Origin: Neorhizobium sp. JUb45
Lineage (GTDB): Bacteria > Pseudomonadota > Alphaproteobacteria > Rhizobiales > Rhizobiaceae
Length of the DNA: 64,000 bases
Assembly (NCBI RefSeq): GCF_004343585.1
Contig: NZ_SLYW01000001.1
Span: 620,001 to 684,000, forward strand
Reading direction: 5' to 3'
The translations under genes and the position numbers were made by a program. Below the pieces are notes generated by a model. The model made no database searches, was not told the DNA's origin, and saw only the letters and a program-made list of their open reading frames with translations. Of this stretch, positions 35,994 through 45,919 are shown in pieces (position 1 is the first letter of the stretch; the number at the start of each line of letters is the position of its first letter).

Positions 35994-37403
35994 TCAATCT
36001 TCCAGTACCCAGGTGTCCTTGGTGCCGCCGCCCTGGCTGGAATTGACCACCAATGATCCCTGTTTCAGCGCGACGCGCGTCAGCCCGCCGGGAATGATCT
36101 TGACCTTGTCGGACACCAGCACATAGGGGCGCAGGTCGACATGGCGCGGGGCGATGCCCTTGTTGACGAAGATCGGCACGGTGGAGAGGGCAAGCGTCGG
36201 CTGGGCGATGTAGTTGCTCGGTTTGGACTTCAGTTTTTCGGCAAACTCGCTGCGCTCCTTTTTCGAGGCGGTCGGGCCGACCAGCATGCCATAACCGCCG
36301 GAACCGTGTACTTCCTTGACCACCAGTTCTTCCAGATGCTCCAGCACATATTTCAGGCTGGAGGCCTCGGAACAGCGCCAGGTCGGCACGTTTTCGAGAA
36401 GCGCCTTGCGGCCGGTGTAGAACTCGACGATTTCCGGCATGTAGGAATAGATCGCCTTGTCGTCGCAGATGCCGGTGCCCGGCGCATTGGCGATGGTGAT
36501 GTTGCCGGAACGATAGACATCCATGATGCCGGGAATGCCGAGCGCCGAATCCGGACGGAAGGTGAGGGGATCGAGAAAATCGTCGTCGACGCGACGGTAA
36601 AGCACGTCGATCGCCTCGTAGCCCTTGGTGGTGCGCATCTTCACCTTGCCGTCGATGACGCGCAGGTCGGAGCCTTCCACCAGCTCGACGCCCATCTGGT
36701 CGGCGAGGAACGAATGCTCGTAATAGGCGGAATTATAGATGCCCGGTGTCAGCACCGCCACGCGCGGCCGTCCCTTGCAGCCGGCGGGCGCCAGCGAGGC
36801 GAGCGACTGGCGCAGAAGCCGCGGATAATCCTCGACGCGCTGCACCTTGTTGAGGGCAAACAGCTCGGGGAACATCTGCATCATGGTTTCGCGGTTCTCC
36901 AGCATGTAGGAGACGCCGGAAGGGGTGCGGGCATTGTCTTCCAGCACATAGAACTGGTCTTCGCCGGTGCGCACGATGTCGGTGCCGACGATATGGGTGT
37001 AGACGCCGCCGGGCGGGCGAAAACCGATCATTTCCGGCAGGAAGGCAACGTTCTTCTCGATCAGCTCGCGCGGGATGCGGCCGGCCTTGATGATTTCCTG
37101 CTTGTGATAGATGTCTTCCAGAAAGGCGTTGAGCGCCAGCACCCGCTGCTCGATACCCTGCGCCAGCTTGCGCCATTCTCGCGCAGCGATGATGCGTGGA
37201 ATGATATCGAAGGGAATGAGCTTTTCGGAACTGTCGGCATGGCCATAAACCGCGAAGGTGATGCCGGTCTTTCGAAAGATGTTTTCGGCATCGCGGGTCT
37301 TCTGGATCAGGTGCGCCGGATCCTGGCTCGAATACCACTCGTGATAGGTCTGGTAGGGTGACCGCGGACGTTCTTCCGCAGTTAACATTTCATCAAATGC
37401 CAA
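35994..37403 (-). CDS. Circularly permuted ATP-grasp family protein (DUF404/DUF407)
   Basis: A 469-residue predicted peptide-forming ligase of the circularly permuted ATP-grasp type 2 family (FRKTGITFAVYG, RVLALNAFLEDIYH, FYVLEDNARTPSGVSYMLENR, VHGSGGYGMLVGP). I place the start at TTG 37403, seven bases after AAGGGGA, giving an N-terminus beginning AFDEMLTAEERP. An in-frame ATG 31 codons upstream has no ribosome site. First gene of the ATP-grasp/alpha-E/transglutaminase operon. Confidence 0.88.
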   Translation of the reverse strand: MAFDEMLTAEERPRSPYQTYHEWYSSQDPAHLIQKTRDAENIFRKTGITFAVYGHADSSEKLIPFDIIPRIIAAREWRKLAQGIEQRVLALNAFLEDIYHKQEIIKAGRIPRELIEKNVAFLPEMIGFRPPGGVYTHIVGTDIVRTGEDQFYVLEDNARTPSGVSYMLENRETMMQMFPELFALNKVQRVEDYPRLLRQSLASLAPAGCKGRPRVAVLTPGIYNSAYYEHSFLADQMGVELVEGSDLRVIDGKVKMRTTKGYEAIDVLYRRVDDDFLDPLTFRPDSALGIPGIMDVYRSGNITIANAPGTGICDDKAIYSYMPEIVEFYTGRKALLENVPTWRCSEASSLKYVLEHLEELVVKEVHGSGGYGMLVGPTASKKERSEFAEKLKSKPSNYIAQPTLALSTVPIFVNKGIAPRHVDLRPYVLVSDKVKIIPGGLTRVALKQGSLVVNSSQGGGTKDTWVLED

Positions 37404-37729
37404 TGGCGCGTTCCCCTTTTTTGACCATAAGAGTACAAGCATCGGGGCTTTGCAAGCAGGATGCACATTTCGCGCGCAGAATTTCCAATTGATCAAATAA
37501 TGCCGTGTTTTAAGGCTTTTTGCCAGAAAAAGCGGCTATTGGTTATTGTCGGGCCAAATGCATGTGGCTCAAGGGGTTGTGGTCGTGACATTGCGTTTTG
37601 TCATGCTTTGATTTTGGGCAGATCGCCATGCGTTGAGCGGCGCTGATGACAGGGATCAAATTTTCTCCTTTGACGCGGAGGTTGCGCTGGCCGTAGACGT
37701 GCCGCCACCCGCCGCAGCAGGATATCCGC
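37404..37729. other. Divergent intergenic region with no supported gene
   Basis: 326 bases between the minus-strand ATP-grasp operon and the plus-strand DMT exporter. The first 150 bases are relatively AT-rich and probably hold both promoters. I see no repeat or RNA structure. Confidence 0.5.
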
Positions 37730-38629
37730 ATGCTCGATCGTCTGGCTCCGGCCGTTTTTGTGTTTCTCTGGTCCACCGGCTGGATCGTCGCCAAATATGC
37801 GGCGGCGCATGCCGATCCGATCACCTTTCTCGCCGCGCGCCATGCGCTGGCGGCCATCGCCTTTGCCGGTGTGGCGGTCGTGGTGGGTGCGTCCTGGCCG
37901 AAAACATCCCGGCAATTCGGCCATGCGCTGTTTTCCGGCGTCTTCCTGCACGGGCTTTATCTTGCCGGCGTCTGGTATGCGATCGGGCAGGGCGTGCCGG
38001 CCGGGCTTTCGGGCGTGATCGCCGGGCTGCAGCCGCTGCTCACCGCCATGGTTGCGCCGCTGTTTCTGAGTGAACGTCTGGGACCGATCCAGAAGGCCGG
38101 TCTCGGCCTCGGTTTCGCCGGCATCCTGATTGCCATTTCACCGCAGCTGCTCGATATCGCCGAGCACGGGCTGGAGGGGCTGGCGCTGCCGGTCATCATC
38201 AATCTGGTGGCGATGTTTTCCGTCACCTACGGCACGCTTTACCAGAAGCAGCACCTGCAGCAGGGCGATCTTCTCTCCATCGCCTCGCTGCAATTCGTCG
38301 GCGCCTTGATCGTGACGCTGCCGCTGGCGCTTCTGCTGGAAGACCTGCGTTTCGACTGGACCATGCAGGCGGTGGCCGCGATGGCGTGGTCGGTGATCGG
38401 CATATCGATGGGGGCGGTGGCGCTGCTGCTGTATCTGATCCGTCGCGGGCAGGTGTCGCGGGCCGCTTCGCTGATCTACCTGATGCCGCCGACCGTGGCG
38501 ATCGAAGCCGCCATCCTGTTCGGCGAACCGCTGACGCCACCGATGGTGATCGGCACGATCATCGTCGTTGCCGGTGTGTGGATGGTCAACCGCAAGGCGG
38601 CCCGGCCCGAGGCGTCGGAAGCTCAGTAG
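37730..38629 (+). CDS. EamA/DMT family exporter
   Basis: A 299-residue inner-membrane protein with ten predicted helices in two EamA repeats (first WIVAKYAAAHADPITFLAAR, second VTYGTLYQKQHL). DMT members export amino acids, nucleobases or similar metabolites. Its end overlaps the convergent YcxB-like gene by 7 bases. The substrate cannot be told. Confidence 0.88.
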   Translation: MLDRLAPAVFVFLWSTGWIVAKYAAAHADPITFLAARHALAAIAFAGVAVVVGASWPKTSRQFGHALFSGVFLHGLYLAGVWYAIGQGVPAGLSGVIAGLQPLLTAMVAPLFLSERLGPIQKAGLGLGFAGILIAISPQLLDIAEHGLEGLALPVIINLVAMFSVTYGTLYQKQHLQQGDLLSIASLQFVGALIVTLPLALLLEDLRFDWTMQAVAAMAWSVIGISMGAVALLLYLIRRGQVSRAASLIYLMPPTVAIEAAILFGEPLTPPMVIGTIIVVAGVWMVNRKAARPEASEAQ

Positions 38630-39147
38630 AAGAACAGTTTTGCCTTTTTCGCGCCGGTCCGAGTCAGATGGTCCCTGATCTGTTCGAGATCAGCGGCCGA
38701 AAAGGCGCGTTTGGGGATCGGGTTGAACATGCCACCTCTGCCCAGCATCACGAATGTTTCGTCGCTTTCCGCCCAGTGGGAAATCTCCCGCCACGCCTGT
38801 TTGCGGTTGGCCTTGCGCTGTGAAAACTCGATGCCATCGGCATTCCACGTCACCTTGACCTCGCGCCCCTGGTCGGATGCCGCGCGGAAAGTGGAGGCTG
38901 CCATCAGGCGGGATTTTCGCTTGCCGTGCCAGAGGGCGACAGCCGCCAGTGCAAGATTGATGGTAAGTACGCCGAAGGAGACGGCCGCCAGCGCAAAGCC
39001 TGCGAAGGTGCGGGCAAAATAGGCCGAAATCAGCAGCCAGGAAAACGCCATGACGGCCACCAGCGGCCAGATGTTCATCTGATGCCGCCGCCACATGTCG
39101 TTACCGGCGACGACGTCCTGTTCGGTGAGGGAATAGCGGGCGGGCAT
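38623..39147 (-). CDS. YcxB-like membrane protein
   Basis: A 174-residue protein with two adjacent hydrophobic helices (about 25-70) followed by a soluble domain of YcxB/PH-like type (KVTWNADGIEFSQRKANRKQAWREISHW, FVMLGRGGMFNPIPKRAF). I use ATG 39147; codons are open for 68 further positions upstream but with poor usage. Function unknown; related proteins are membrane-anchored PH-like domains. Confidence 0.75.
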   Translation of the reverse strand: MPARYSLTEQDVVAGNDMWRRHQMNIWPLVAVMAFSWLLISAYFARTFAGFALAAVSFGVLTINLALAAVALWHGKRKSRLMAASTFRAASDQGREVKVTWNADGIEFSQRKANRKQAWREISHWAESDETFVMLGRGGMFNPIPKRAFSAADLEQIRDHLTRTGAKKAKLFFY

Positions 39148-39301
39148 GCGGTCTCCGTTCTGTTGCGGAGTTCGTAGCCGGGCCGACGGGAAAAGGCAAA
39201 GGTGAGCAGGCGTGGTTTCGCACACGCCAAGCGTTTGCGCGCAGCGGCATCTTGCCAAATCCCGGTAACGCCCGATGTGTGCGTGGCACGAAGGAGCAGA
39301 T

Positions 39302-39601
39302 ATGATCAGATCTTTGACTACACTCGCCGCCACGGCTTTTGCCTGTCTCACCCTTGCCGGTTGCGTCAGCGAAGGCCCAACCTATCGCACGCATGAACGC
39401 GTCTATGTACGTCCGGCTGGCCCGAGCCATCACTATAACGCCCGTCATGACCGCCGCGACTGGGACCGTGGCCGCCATGATGCCCTTGACGACCGACGCG
39501 ACTGGAACCACGATCGTCGTGCGGACAGAGATGATCGACGTGGCCGGGATGGGCAGTTTGTCTACCGCGATGGTCGCCGTATCTGGGTGCCGAACCGCTA
39601 A
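39302..39601 (+). CDS. Small Arg/Asp-rich lipoprotein
   Basis: A 99-residue protein with a lipoprotein signal peptide (lipobox LAGC, cysteine 19) and a mature part dominated by Arg, Asp, His and Tyr repeats (RHDRRDWDRGRHD, DDRRDWNHDRRAD), ending in YRDGRRIWVPNR. It resembles the RcnB-like or glycine-zipper-less small exported proteins of rhizobia. ATG 39302 follows AAGGAGCAGAT. Confidence 0.75.
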   Translation: MIRSLTTLAATAFACLTLAGCVSEGPTYRTHERVYVRPAGPSHHYNARHDRRDWDRGRHDALDDRRDWNHDRRADRDDRRGRDGQFVYRDGRRIWVPNR

Positions 39602-39719
39602 AAGCAGATGATATGTCTGCAGGCCGGGAGGAGGCCGCGCCGGACTGGTGATGCCATTCGTCAGGGCGTCGTGAAGTCGATACGCGATCTCTCGGTCGCC
39701 TGCAAATTCCCGAAAAGAA

Positions 39720-39745
39720 AACGGCCGGGCTGCAAAGCCCGGCCG
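39720..39745. terminator. Bidirectional Rho-independent terminator
   Basis: An 11-bp stem (ACGGCCGGGCT 39720-39730 with AGCCCGGCCGT 39735-39745) with a GCAA loop. GTCTGTTTT follows on the plus strand and TTTTCTTTTC on the minus strand, so it can end both the DEAD-box helicase transcript and the lipoprotein transcript. Confidence 0.85.
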
Positions 39746-39771
39746 TGTCTGTTTTCAATCAAGGTCGGCCG

Positions 39772-41526
39772 TTATGCCGGGCGACGCTTGCGGCCCTGCT
39801 GGCCACCTTCGTTGCGGCTTGCGCCACCGAACTTGACCGGACCACGGGCTTCGCCCTGCTTCTGGCCCGCACCCGGCGCGCCCGCCGGACGGCCCTGGCC
39901 GCCGCGGTGGTTGTTGCGCTGTGCGCCCGGTTCATGGGCGCCGTGTGCTGCATGCTCGGGCTTGCCGTGACCATCCTTGCGAGCCGGACGGCCTTCGCCG
40001 CCGAACTGCTTCTTCGGACGGAAATCCGAGGTCGAGGTCAGGTCGTTGTCGCCATGCGACTGAGGTGCTGCCTCTTCACGGCGCTGGCCGCGAAAATCCT
40101 CGTTGCGACGGGCCGGGCGAGCCGGACGGCCACCCTGCGGACGATCACCTTGGGGGCGTGCGCCCTGCGGACGCTCGCCACGTTCTTCCGTACGGGCGCC
40201 GGCTTCCGCATTGACGCCATCGCCGAGCGGGCGACGGGCAGGGCGTTCGCGACGCGGACGACCTTCGCCGGATGCATTGCGGCCTTCGCCGCCGCCAGCA
40301 TTGCCACGGCCGCCACGGCCCTGGGACTGGCCACCACGGTTGCCGCCGCGATTGTTGTTGTTGCCATTGCCACGCACTGGACGGTTCATCGTCTCGGGAC
40401 GTTCACCCGAAGCGGTGGCGATCTCGATGCCCATCAGCTTTTCGATGTCGCGCAGCAGCATCGTTTCGTCGGGTGCGCAGAACGCGATGGCGATGCCGTC
40501 GCGACCGGCGCGGGCCGTACGACCGATACGGTGAACATAGGCGTCCGGCACTTCCGGCAGATCGTAGTTGTAGACGTGGCTGACGGCCGGAATGTCGATG
40601 CCGCGGGCGGCAACGTCGGTGGCGATCAGTGTCTTGATCTCGCCGTCACGGAAACCCTTCAGCGCGCGTTCGCGCTGGCCCTGGCTCTTGTTGCCGTGGA
40701 TGGACGCGACCGAGAAACCGATATTGTCGAAATGCTTCATCAGCTTTTCGGCAGTGTGCTTGGTGCGCATGAAAACGATCGAGCGACCGTCCGGGTTCTC
40801 GAGCAGCGTCTTGCGCAGGATTTCCGTCTTGTCGCCCTTGCCGGCAACGAAGTGGACATACTGCTCGACCTTGTCGGCGGCCTTGCCCGGAGGCGTCACT
40901 TCGACCTTGACCGGATCGGTCAGGAATTCGGAGGCCAGATCGGCGATCGCCTTCGGCATGGTCGCCGAAAACAGCATGGTCTGACGTTTCTTCGGGACGA
41001 TCTTGGCGATCTTGCGCAGGTCATGCACGAAGCCGAGGTCTAGCATCTGGTCGGCTTCGTCGAGGATCAGGAAGCGCACGGTGGTCAGGCCGATAGCGCG
41101 ACGGGAAACCAGATCGAGCAGACGGCCGGGGGTGGCGACGAGAATGTCGGTGCCCTTTTCCAGCTGCAGCTGCTGCTTGTTGATCGACACGCCGCCAACG
41201 ACGAGGTTGATCTTGAGCGGACGGCCCTTGATGAAGGTCTTCAGGTTGGCGGCGATCTGGTTCACCAGTTCGCGGGTCGGGGCCAGGATGAGGGAGCGCG
41301 TCGTGCGGTTGTCGGGACGACGGTCTTCGGCGAGCAGGCGCTCGATCAGCGGCAGGCCGAAAGCGGCGGTCTTGCCGGTACCGGTCTGTGCCAGGCCGAT
41401 CAGGTCGCGGCCTTCGAGCAGCAGAGGGATAGCCTTTTCCTGAATGGGAGTAGGCGTTTCGATCCCGAGCTGCGACAGCGTTGCGACGATCTGCTTGGAG
41501 ACGCCAAGCGTTTCGAAATTGGTCAA
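39772..41526 (-). CDS. DEAD-box ATP-dependent RNA helicase (RhlE-like)
   Basis: A 584-residue helicase: Q motif (F4...TPIQ), Walker A AQTGTGKT (46-53), PTREL, DEAD box (ILDEADQML), SAT, and the helicase C-terminal motifs ending HRIGRTARAG. After about residue 375 comes a long Gly/Arg/Asn/Gln-rich basic tail that would bind RNA, with Gly/Asn/Arg runs and Pro/Gln/Gly repeats (EERGERPQGARPQGDRPQGG). I use TTG 41526 (MTNFETLGV) after GAAAGG; a GTG at 41556 would add 10 residues. Likely RNA remodelling or degradosome function. Confidence 0.92.
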   Translation of the reverse strand: MTNFETLGVSKQIVATLSQLGIETPTPIQEKAIPLLLEGRDLIGLAQTGTGKTAAFGLPLIERLLAEDRRPDNRTTRSLILAPTRELVNQIAANLKTFIKGRPLKINLVVGGVSINKQQLQLEKGTDILVATPGRLLDLVSRRAIGLTTVRFLILDEADQMLDLGFVHDLRKIAKIVPKKRQTMLFSATMPKAIADLASEFLTDPVKVEVTPPGKAADKVEQYVHFVAGKGDKTEILRKTLLENPDGRSIVFMRTKHTAEKLMKHFDNIGFSVASIHGNKSQGQRERALKGFRDGEIKTLIATDVAARGIDIPAVSHVYNYDLPEVPDAYVHRIGRTARAGRDGIAIAFCAPDETMLLRDIEKLMGIEIATASGERPETMNRPVRGNGNNNNRGGNRGGQSQGRGGRGNAGGGEGRNASGEGRPRRERPARRPLGDGVNAEAGARTEERGERPQGARPQGDRPQGGRPARPARRNEDFRGQRREEAAPQSHGDNDLTSTSDFRPKKQFGGEGRPARKDGHGKPEHAAHGAHEPGAQRNNHRGGQGRPAGAPGAGQKQGEARGPVKFGGASRNEGGQQGRKRRPA

Positions 41527-41983
41527 GTCAAAAACCTTTCGGGGCGCCAAAAGCACGTGTGCCGGCGCGGCACCATGCCGGGTCGGCTGCTTCTGGCGTC
41601 AAGAACCCCGCGTGAAGTGGGAACTTGTGTGTTGGAAAATACTTTCCAGCGCTTGAACCCTCGTCTTGAGGGCGATCTATCTGTGCGCCTTGTTCCTTCT
41701 TCGCGAATGCATAATTCGTCGCGGGGCCAGCTCACGCGGCGGCCGGAAGGTGAAAGCTTGGCGCCATGTGGCTGTTTTCTGGCAAAAAGTCAAGAGCAGT
41801 GCCGCCAGCCGCCGGGATGGCATCCCGCCTGTTTTCGACGGTCATGTGTGTTATACTCGCCAAGATTGCTGGAATGTGCCTGCGGGGACAACCCATTGTT
41901 AACCATCCGCATGATGATATCCCGCGATCTGATGACATATCGAATCACGCGTTGCGAGTGCGCGCGCGGTCAGCGAGGGCGGG
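41527..41983. other. Divergent intergenic region, helicase and hybrid kinase genes
   Basis: 457 bases between the helicase start and the kinase start. No gene is supported; short frames on both strands lack ribosome sites. The helicase would have a long untranslated leader if its promoter lies in the AT-richer part near 41850-41950, as is common for cold-responsive helicase genes; this is inference. Confidence 0.5.
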
Positions 41984-44900
41984 TTGACAAGCGATAGCGA
42001 GCTTTTGGGCGTGGCCTGCGAGCGGATCAACGATCTGCGCACGCCCGCCTTCATCAAGGACAGCGCCCTGCGTTATGTCGCGGTCAACGATGCCTATGCG
42101 CGGCTGTTCGGCTTCTCCCGCACCGATTTCCACGGCAAGCGCACGTTCGATCTGGCCGAGCATCTGGATACGTTCGATTGCGAGGAAAAGGAGCGCCGCA
42201 CGCTGGTGTTCGGCACCGACGAAACAGCCCTGTCGTTCGACGAGCATGGTGTCACCCGCCACAAGATCCATATCGAACGTTTTCTGACCGAAGATGATCG
42301 TGCTTACGTTTACGGCGTTCTCGAACCCATGGGCGATGCTCCGGTCATGGACATGGTGTCGCGCATGCCGGTGCCGGAAGGCGGATTTATCGAGGAGGCC
42401 GGCGAGGGGATTGCCCAGTTCGCCGAGGATGGCCGGCCGGAATTGCAGGAACTGCTGCTCAACGATGCGCTTGATCTGCTCGATATCGGCGTCGGCATCT
42501 ATGGCGAAGATGATTACAGCGACGACAAGACGCTGATCTATTGCAATGCGCAGCTTGTCCGCTTCTTTGCGCCTCTTGGCATCGATATCGCCCCCGGCAT
42601 GACCATCGCCGACATATTCGGTGCTGCCTATGATCGCGCCTGCGAGCGCGAGCCGGAACGCATGCCGGAAAAAAATCCGGACAAGGCCATCTGGGTCGCC
42701 GCACGGGTTGCCCGCTTTGGTCAGCCTTATAGCGACATCATCGAGCGCATGCCGGGTGGGCGCTGGCTGCGCAGCGTCAATAAACGCCTCGACAATGGCC
42801 TGGTGATTTCGCTGCGCATCGACGTGACCGATTTCAAGGAGCAGGAAACCCAGCTGCGCGAAAAGGCCAAGCAGAGCGAGCTTTTCCGCGCCGTGCTGGA
42901 AGACCTGCCGGTGCCGGTGTTCTTGCGCGATGCAGACCGTCGCCTGACCTTCGCCAACGACGCCTATGAGGAAATGCTGGGTGGCAAACGCGAGGATTTC
43001 CTCGGCAAGACGGAAGCGGAAATGTTTCCCTCTGCCGGCCAGCGTTTCGTCGAAGAAAATACCCGCGTGCTGCGGGACGGCACGCCGATCGACAAGGTCG
43101 AGGAAGTCACCTTTCCGGATGGCGACGTCATCCCCGTCATCACCCGCCTTCGCCGCATCATTTCACCGGATGGCGAACGTCATCTCGTCTGTTCGCGCAC
43201 CGACATCACCATGGTCAGACAAGCGCAGGACAAGGCCGAGAAGATGCATCGGGATCTGCAGACGATCCTCGATGCCATGCCGGTCGGCATCGGCATTCTC
43301 GATCCCGATCTGCGTTTCGAATATGCCAATTCCGCCTTTTACGGCTTCTGGGATGCCGGCGAGCAGTTCGAACTCAAGGGCCGCACCTACCGGGATTTTC
43401 TCAAGGTCAATTACGACCATGGCATCTATGCCGGTGATCCGCGTTCGTTCGACGAGATTTATGCCGAGCGAATCCATCGCCTGACGGGGGAGGAGGATGG
43501 ACCGCCGATCGAGGTGACGAGCCGCGACGGACGCACGATCGTCATTTCCGGCACGCCGCTCACCGGCGGCAAGATGCTGTTGAGCTACATGGATGTCTCG
43601 GCGCTGCGCAAGCGCGACGAGGAGGTGCTTGAGGCGCGGGCTGCGCTGGAACGGCAGGGCGCGCTGATGCGCGATGCCACCAGCGCCATGAGCCAGGGCC
43701 TGCTGATCCTGCATGACGGGCTGATCGTCTTTTCCAACAACGCGCTTGCCGCGATGCTGGACCTGCCGGACGATCTTGCCGGTATCGGTTCCGCATGGCG
43801 GGATATCTTTCGTTTTTGCCAGAAACGGGGCGATCTCGGCAGCCACGATCAGGCCATGGATGCGCTGCGCTCCTGGGAAACCAGCATGGAGCTTGGCAAG
43901 TCGGTCGCTCTGACCTTCCTCATTGCCGAAAAGAAATGGGTGCAGATCGAGGCCAAGCTGACCGGAGACGATCACTGGCTGGCGGTCTTCACCGACATTA
44001 CCGAACTGAAGCAGCGCGAGCAGGACCTGACCCGGTTGCTGCAGCGCGCCGAAGCCGCCGACCGCGCCAAATCCGAATTCCTCGCCAACATGAGCCACGA
44101 AATCCGCACGCCGATGAACGGCGTGCTGGGCATGGCGGAACTTCTGTCGAAATCGCAGCTCGATCCGCGCCAGAAGACCTTCATCGACATCATCGTCAAA
44201 TCCGGCAATGCGCTGCTGACGATCATCAACGACATCCTCGATTTCTCCAAGATCGATGCCGGCCAGATGAAGCTGCGCAAGGCGCCTTTCGATCCGGTCG
44301 AGGCGATCGAGGACGTGGCGACGCTGCTGTCGTCTTCCGCCGCCGACAAGGATATCGAGCTTTTGGTGCGCGGTGATGTCACCGTGCGGCATACGGTGAT
44401 GGGTGATGCGGGCCGTTTCCGTCAGATCGTCACCAATCTTGTCGGCAACGCGGTCAAATTCACCGAAAAGGGCCATGTCTTCATCGAGCTGTCGGCGACG
44501 CCTGCGGCAGACAACCAGCTGCTGCTGGCGATCCGCATCGAGGACACCGGCATCGGTATTCCCGAAGACAAGCTGCGCACGGTGTTCGAGAAATTTTCGC
44601 AGGTCGATACGTCGTCGACGCGTCGTCACGAGGGGACTGGTCTGGGCCTTGCGATTACCGCCGGTCTGGTCAACCTGTTCGGCGGTTCGATCGGCGTCGA
44701 GAGCAAGGTCGGGCGTGGTTCGATCTTCACGGTCAGCATGCCGTTCGAGGTGGTGAGTGAGCGCAACAACGCACCGGCGCTGCCGCTTGCAACCGAAGGC
44801 GCAAAAATTCTCGTCATCGATGACAATGCCGTCAACCGCCGTATTCTGACAGAACAGCTCGGCATGTGGGGTTTTGATACGGTGGCCGCCGATGGCGGGC

Positions 44901-45715
44901 CGGAGGGGCTGGCAGTGCTTGCCGAAGCCGCCCGTCTGGGCATCACCATCGATGCCGTCGTGCTCGATTATCACATGCCGGAAATGAACGGTATGGAGGT
45001 GGCAGCGCATATCCGTGGCGATGCTCGTTTTGCCGATATAGCCATCGTTTTCCTCACCTCGATGGACATGGCCGGCGACGACAGCGTGTTTGCCGCCATG
45101 AATGTGCAGGCGCACCTGATGAAACCGGCGCGCGCCAATCTTTTGCGCAGCACGATCGTCGATGTGGTGCGTGGTGTCCGCACCCGCCGCCGGGCGGCTG
45201 GCGAAGCAGACGTGTCGGCACTCGGTTCCGGGGGCCTGGCGGCGCGGCGGCATCGTCAGCCCGTCGCGGCCAGCGCCCCGGCCCCTGCTGTCGCTGCTGT
45301 CGAGGTCATTCTTGAGCCGTCGCTGCATGTGCTGGTCGCGGAAGACAATGACGTCAACCAGATCGTCTTTACGCAGATCCTGCAATCGACCGGCCTCAAT
45401 TTCCTGATCGTCAAGAATGGTGCCGAGGCGGTGGATGCCTGGCGCGAGCGTGATCCGGCGGTCATCCTGATGGATGTGTCGATGCCGGTGATGAACGGCC
45501 ATCAGGCGACGCGGAAAATCCGCGAGATCGAAAGCGGTCAGGGCGGACATGTGCCGATCATCGGCGTGACGGCGCATGCGCTGGAAAGCGACCGCGAGCT
45601 TTGCATCGCTGCCGGCATGGACGACTACCTGTCCAAGCCGATCAGTCCGGAGATGCTGGAGCAGAAGATCAATGCCTGGCTGGGAACAGGCGCGGTGAGC
45701 AATGCCGTGCGGTAA
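41984..45715 (+). CDS. Hybrid sensor histidine kinase with multiple PAS domains and two receiver domains
   Basis: A 1243-residue cytoplasmic sensor with no membrane helix. Several PAS domains occupy about residues 1-690 (FIKDSALRYVAVNDAYARLFGFSR, FLRDADRRLTFANDAYEEML, GILDPDLRFEYANSAF, and a PAS-7-like one). Then come HisKA with H705 (NMSHEIRTPMNG), an HATPase domain with DTGIGIPEDK and GTGLGLAI, receiver 1 (D995 in VLDYHMP) and receiver 2 (D1164 in LMDVSMP). No HPt domain is present, so the phosphate must leave through a separate protein. The start is TTG 41984 after GAGGG. Confidence 0.9.
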   Translation: MTSDSELLGVACERINDLRTPAFIKDSALRYVAVNDAYARLFGFSRTDFHGKRTFDLAEHLDTFDCEEKERRTLVFGTDETALSFDEHGVTRHKIHIERFLTEDDRAYVYGVLEPMGDAPVMDMVSRMPVPEGGFIEEAGEGIAQFAEDGRPELQELLLNDALDLLDIGVGIYGEDDYSDDKTLIYCNAQLVRFFAPLGIDIAPGMTIADIFGAAYDRACEREPERMPEKNPDKAIWVAARVARFGQPYSDIIERMPGGRWLRSVNKRLDNGLVISLRIDVTDFKEQETQLREKAKQSELFRAVLEDLPVPVFLRDADRRLTFANDAYEEMLGGKREDFLGKTEAEMFPSAGQRFVEENTRVLRDGTPIDKVEEVTFPDGDVIPVITRLRRIISPDGERHLVCSRTDITMVRQAQDKAEKMHRDLQTILDAMPVGIGILDPDLRFEYANSAFYGFWDAGEQFELKGRTYRDFLKVNYDHGIYAGDPRSFDEIYAERIHRLTGEEDGPPIEVTSRDGRTIVISGTPLTGGKMLLSYMDVSALRKRDEEVLEARAALERQGALMRDATSAMSQGLLILHDGLIVFSNNALAAMLDLPDDLAGIGSAWRDIFRFCQKRGDLGSHDQAMDALRSWETSMELGKSVALTFLIAEKKWVQIEAKLTGDDHWLAVFTDITELKQREQDLTRLLQRAEAADRAKSEFLANMSHEIRTPMNGVLGMAELLSKSQLDPRQKTFIDIIVKSGNALLTIINDILDFSKIDAGQMKLRKAPFDPVEAIEDVATLLSSSAADKDIELLVRGDVTVRHTVMGDAGRFRQIVTNLVGNAVKFTEKGHVFIELSATPAADNQLLLAIRIEDTGIGIPEDKLRTVFEKFSQVDTSSTRRHEGTGLGLAITAGLVNLFGGSIGVESKVGRGSIFTVSMPFEVVSERNNAPALPLATEGAKILVIDDNAVNRRILTEQLGMWGFDTVAADGGPEGLAVLAEAARLGITIDAVVLDYHMPEMNGMEVAAHIRGDARFADIAIVFLTSMDMAGDDSVFAAMNVQAHLMKPARANLLRSTIVDVVRGVRTRRRAAGEADVSALGSGGLAARRHRQPVAASAPAPAVAAVEVILEPSLHVLVAEDNDVNQIVFTQILQSTGLNFLIVKNGAEAVDAWRERDPAVILMDVSMPVMNGHQATRKIREIESGQGGHVPIIGVTAHALESDRELCIAAGMDDYLSKPISPEMLEQKINAWLGTGAVSNAVR

Positions 45716-45751
45716 TGAGAGCGCTCTCTGAACACTGCGCATCATAAAGAA

Positions 45752-45774
45752 ACCCGGCATCCGGCATGCCGGGT
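45752..45774 (+). terminator. Stem-loop, possible terminator after the hybrid kinase
   Basis: An 8-bp stem (ACCCGGCA 45752-45759 with TGCCGGGT 45767-45774), 7-base loop, 36 bases beyond the stop. The T-run after it is weak. Confidence 0.5.
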
Positions 45775-45919
45775 GTCGAGTTTGTGCAACGCTTCGAATA
45801 TTTTCATTTTCTGAATGGTCGCGATATTGCGAAGTTATGCGTCGTTGCTTAAACGCGGCGCCAACTCCACATACCTCAATCAGGAAGGGGCCGGGAGATG
45901 ATCTCTCCTGCCGCAAAGC

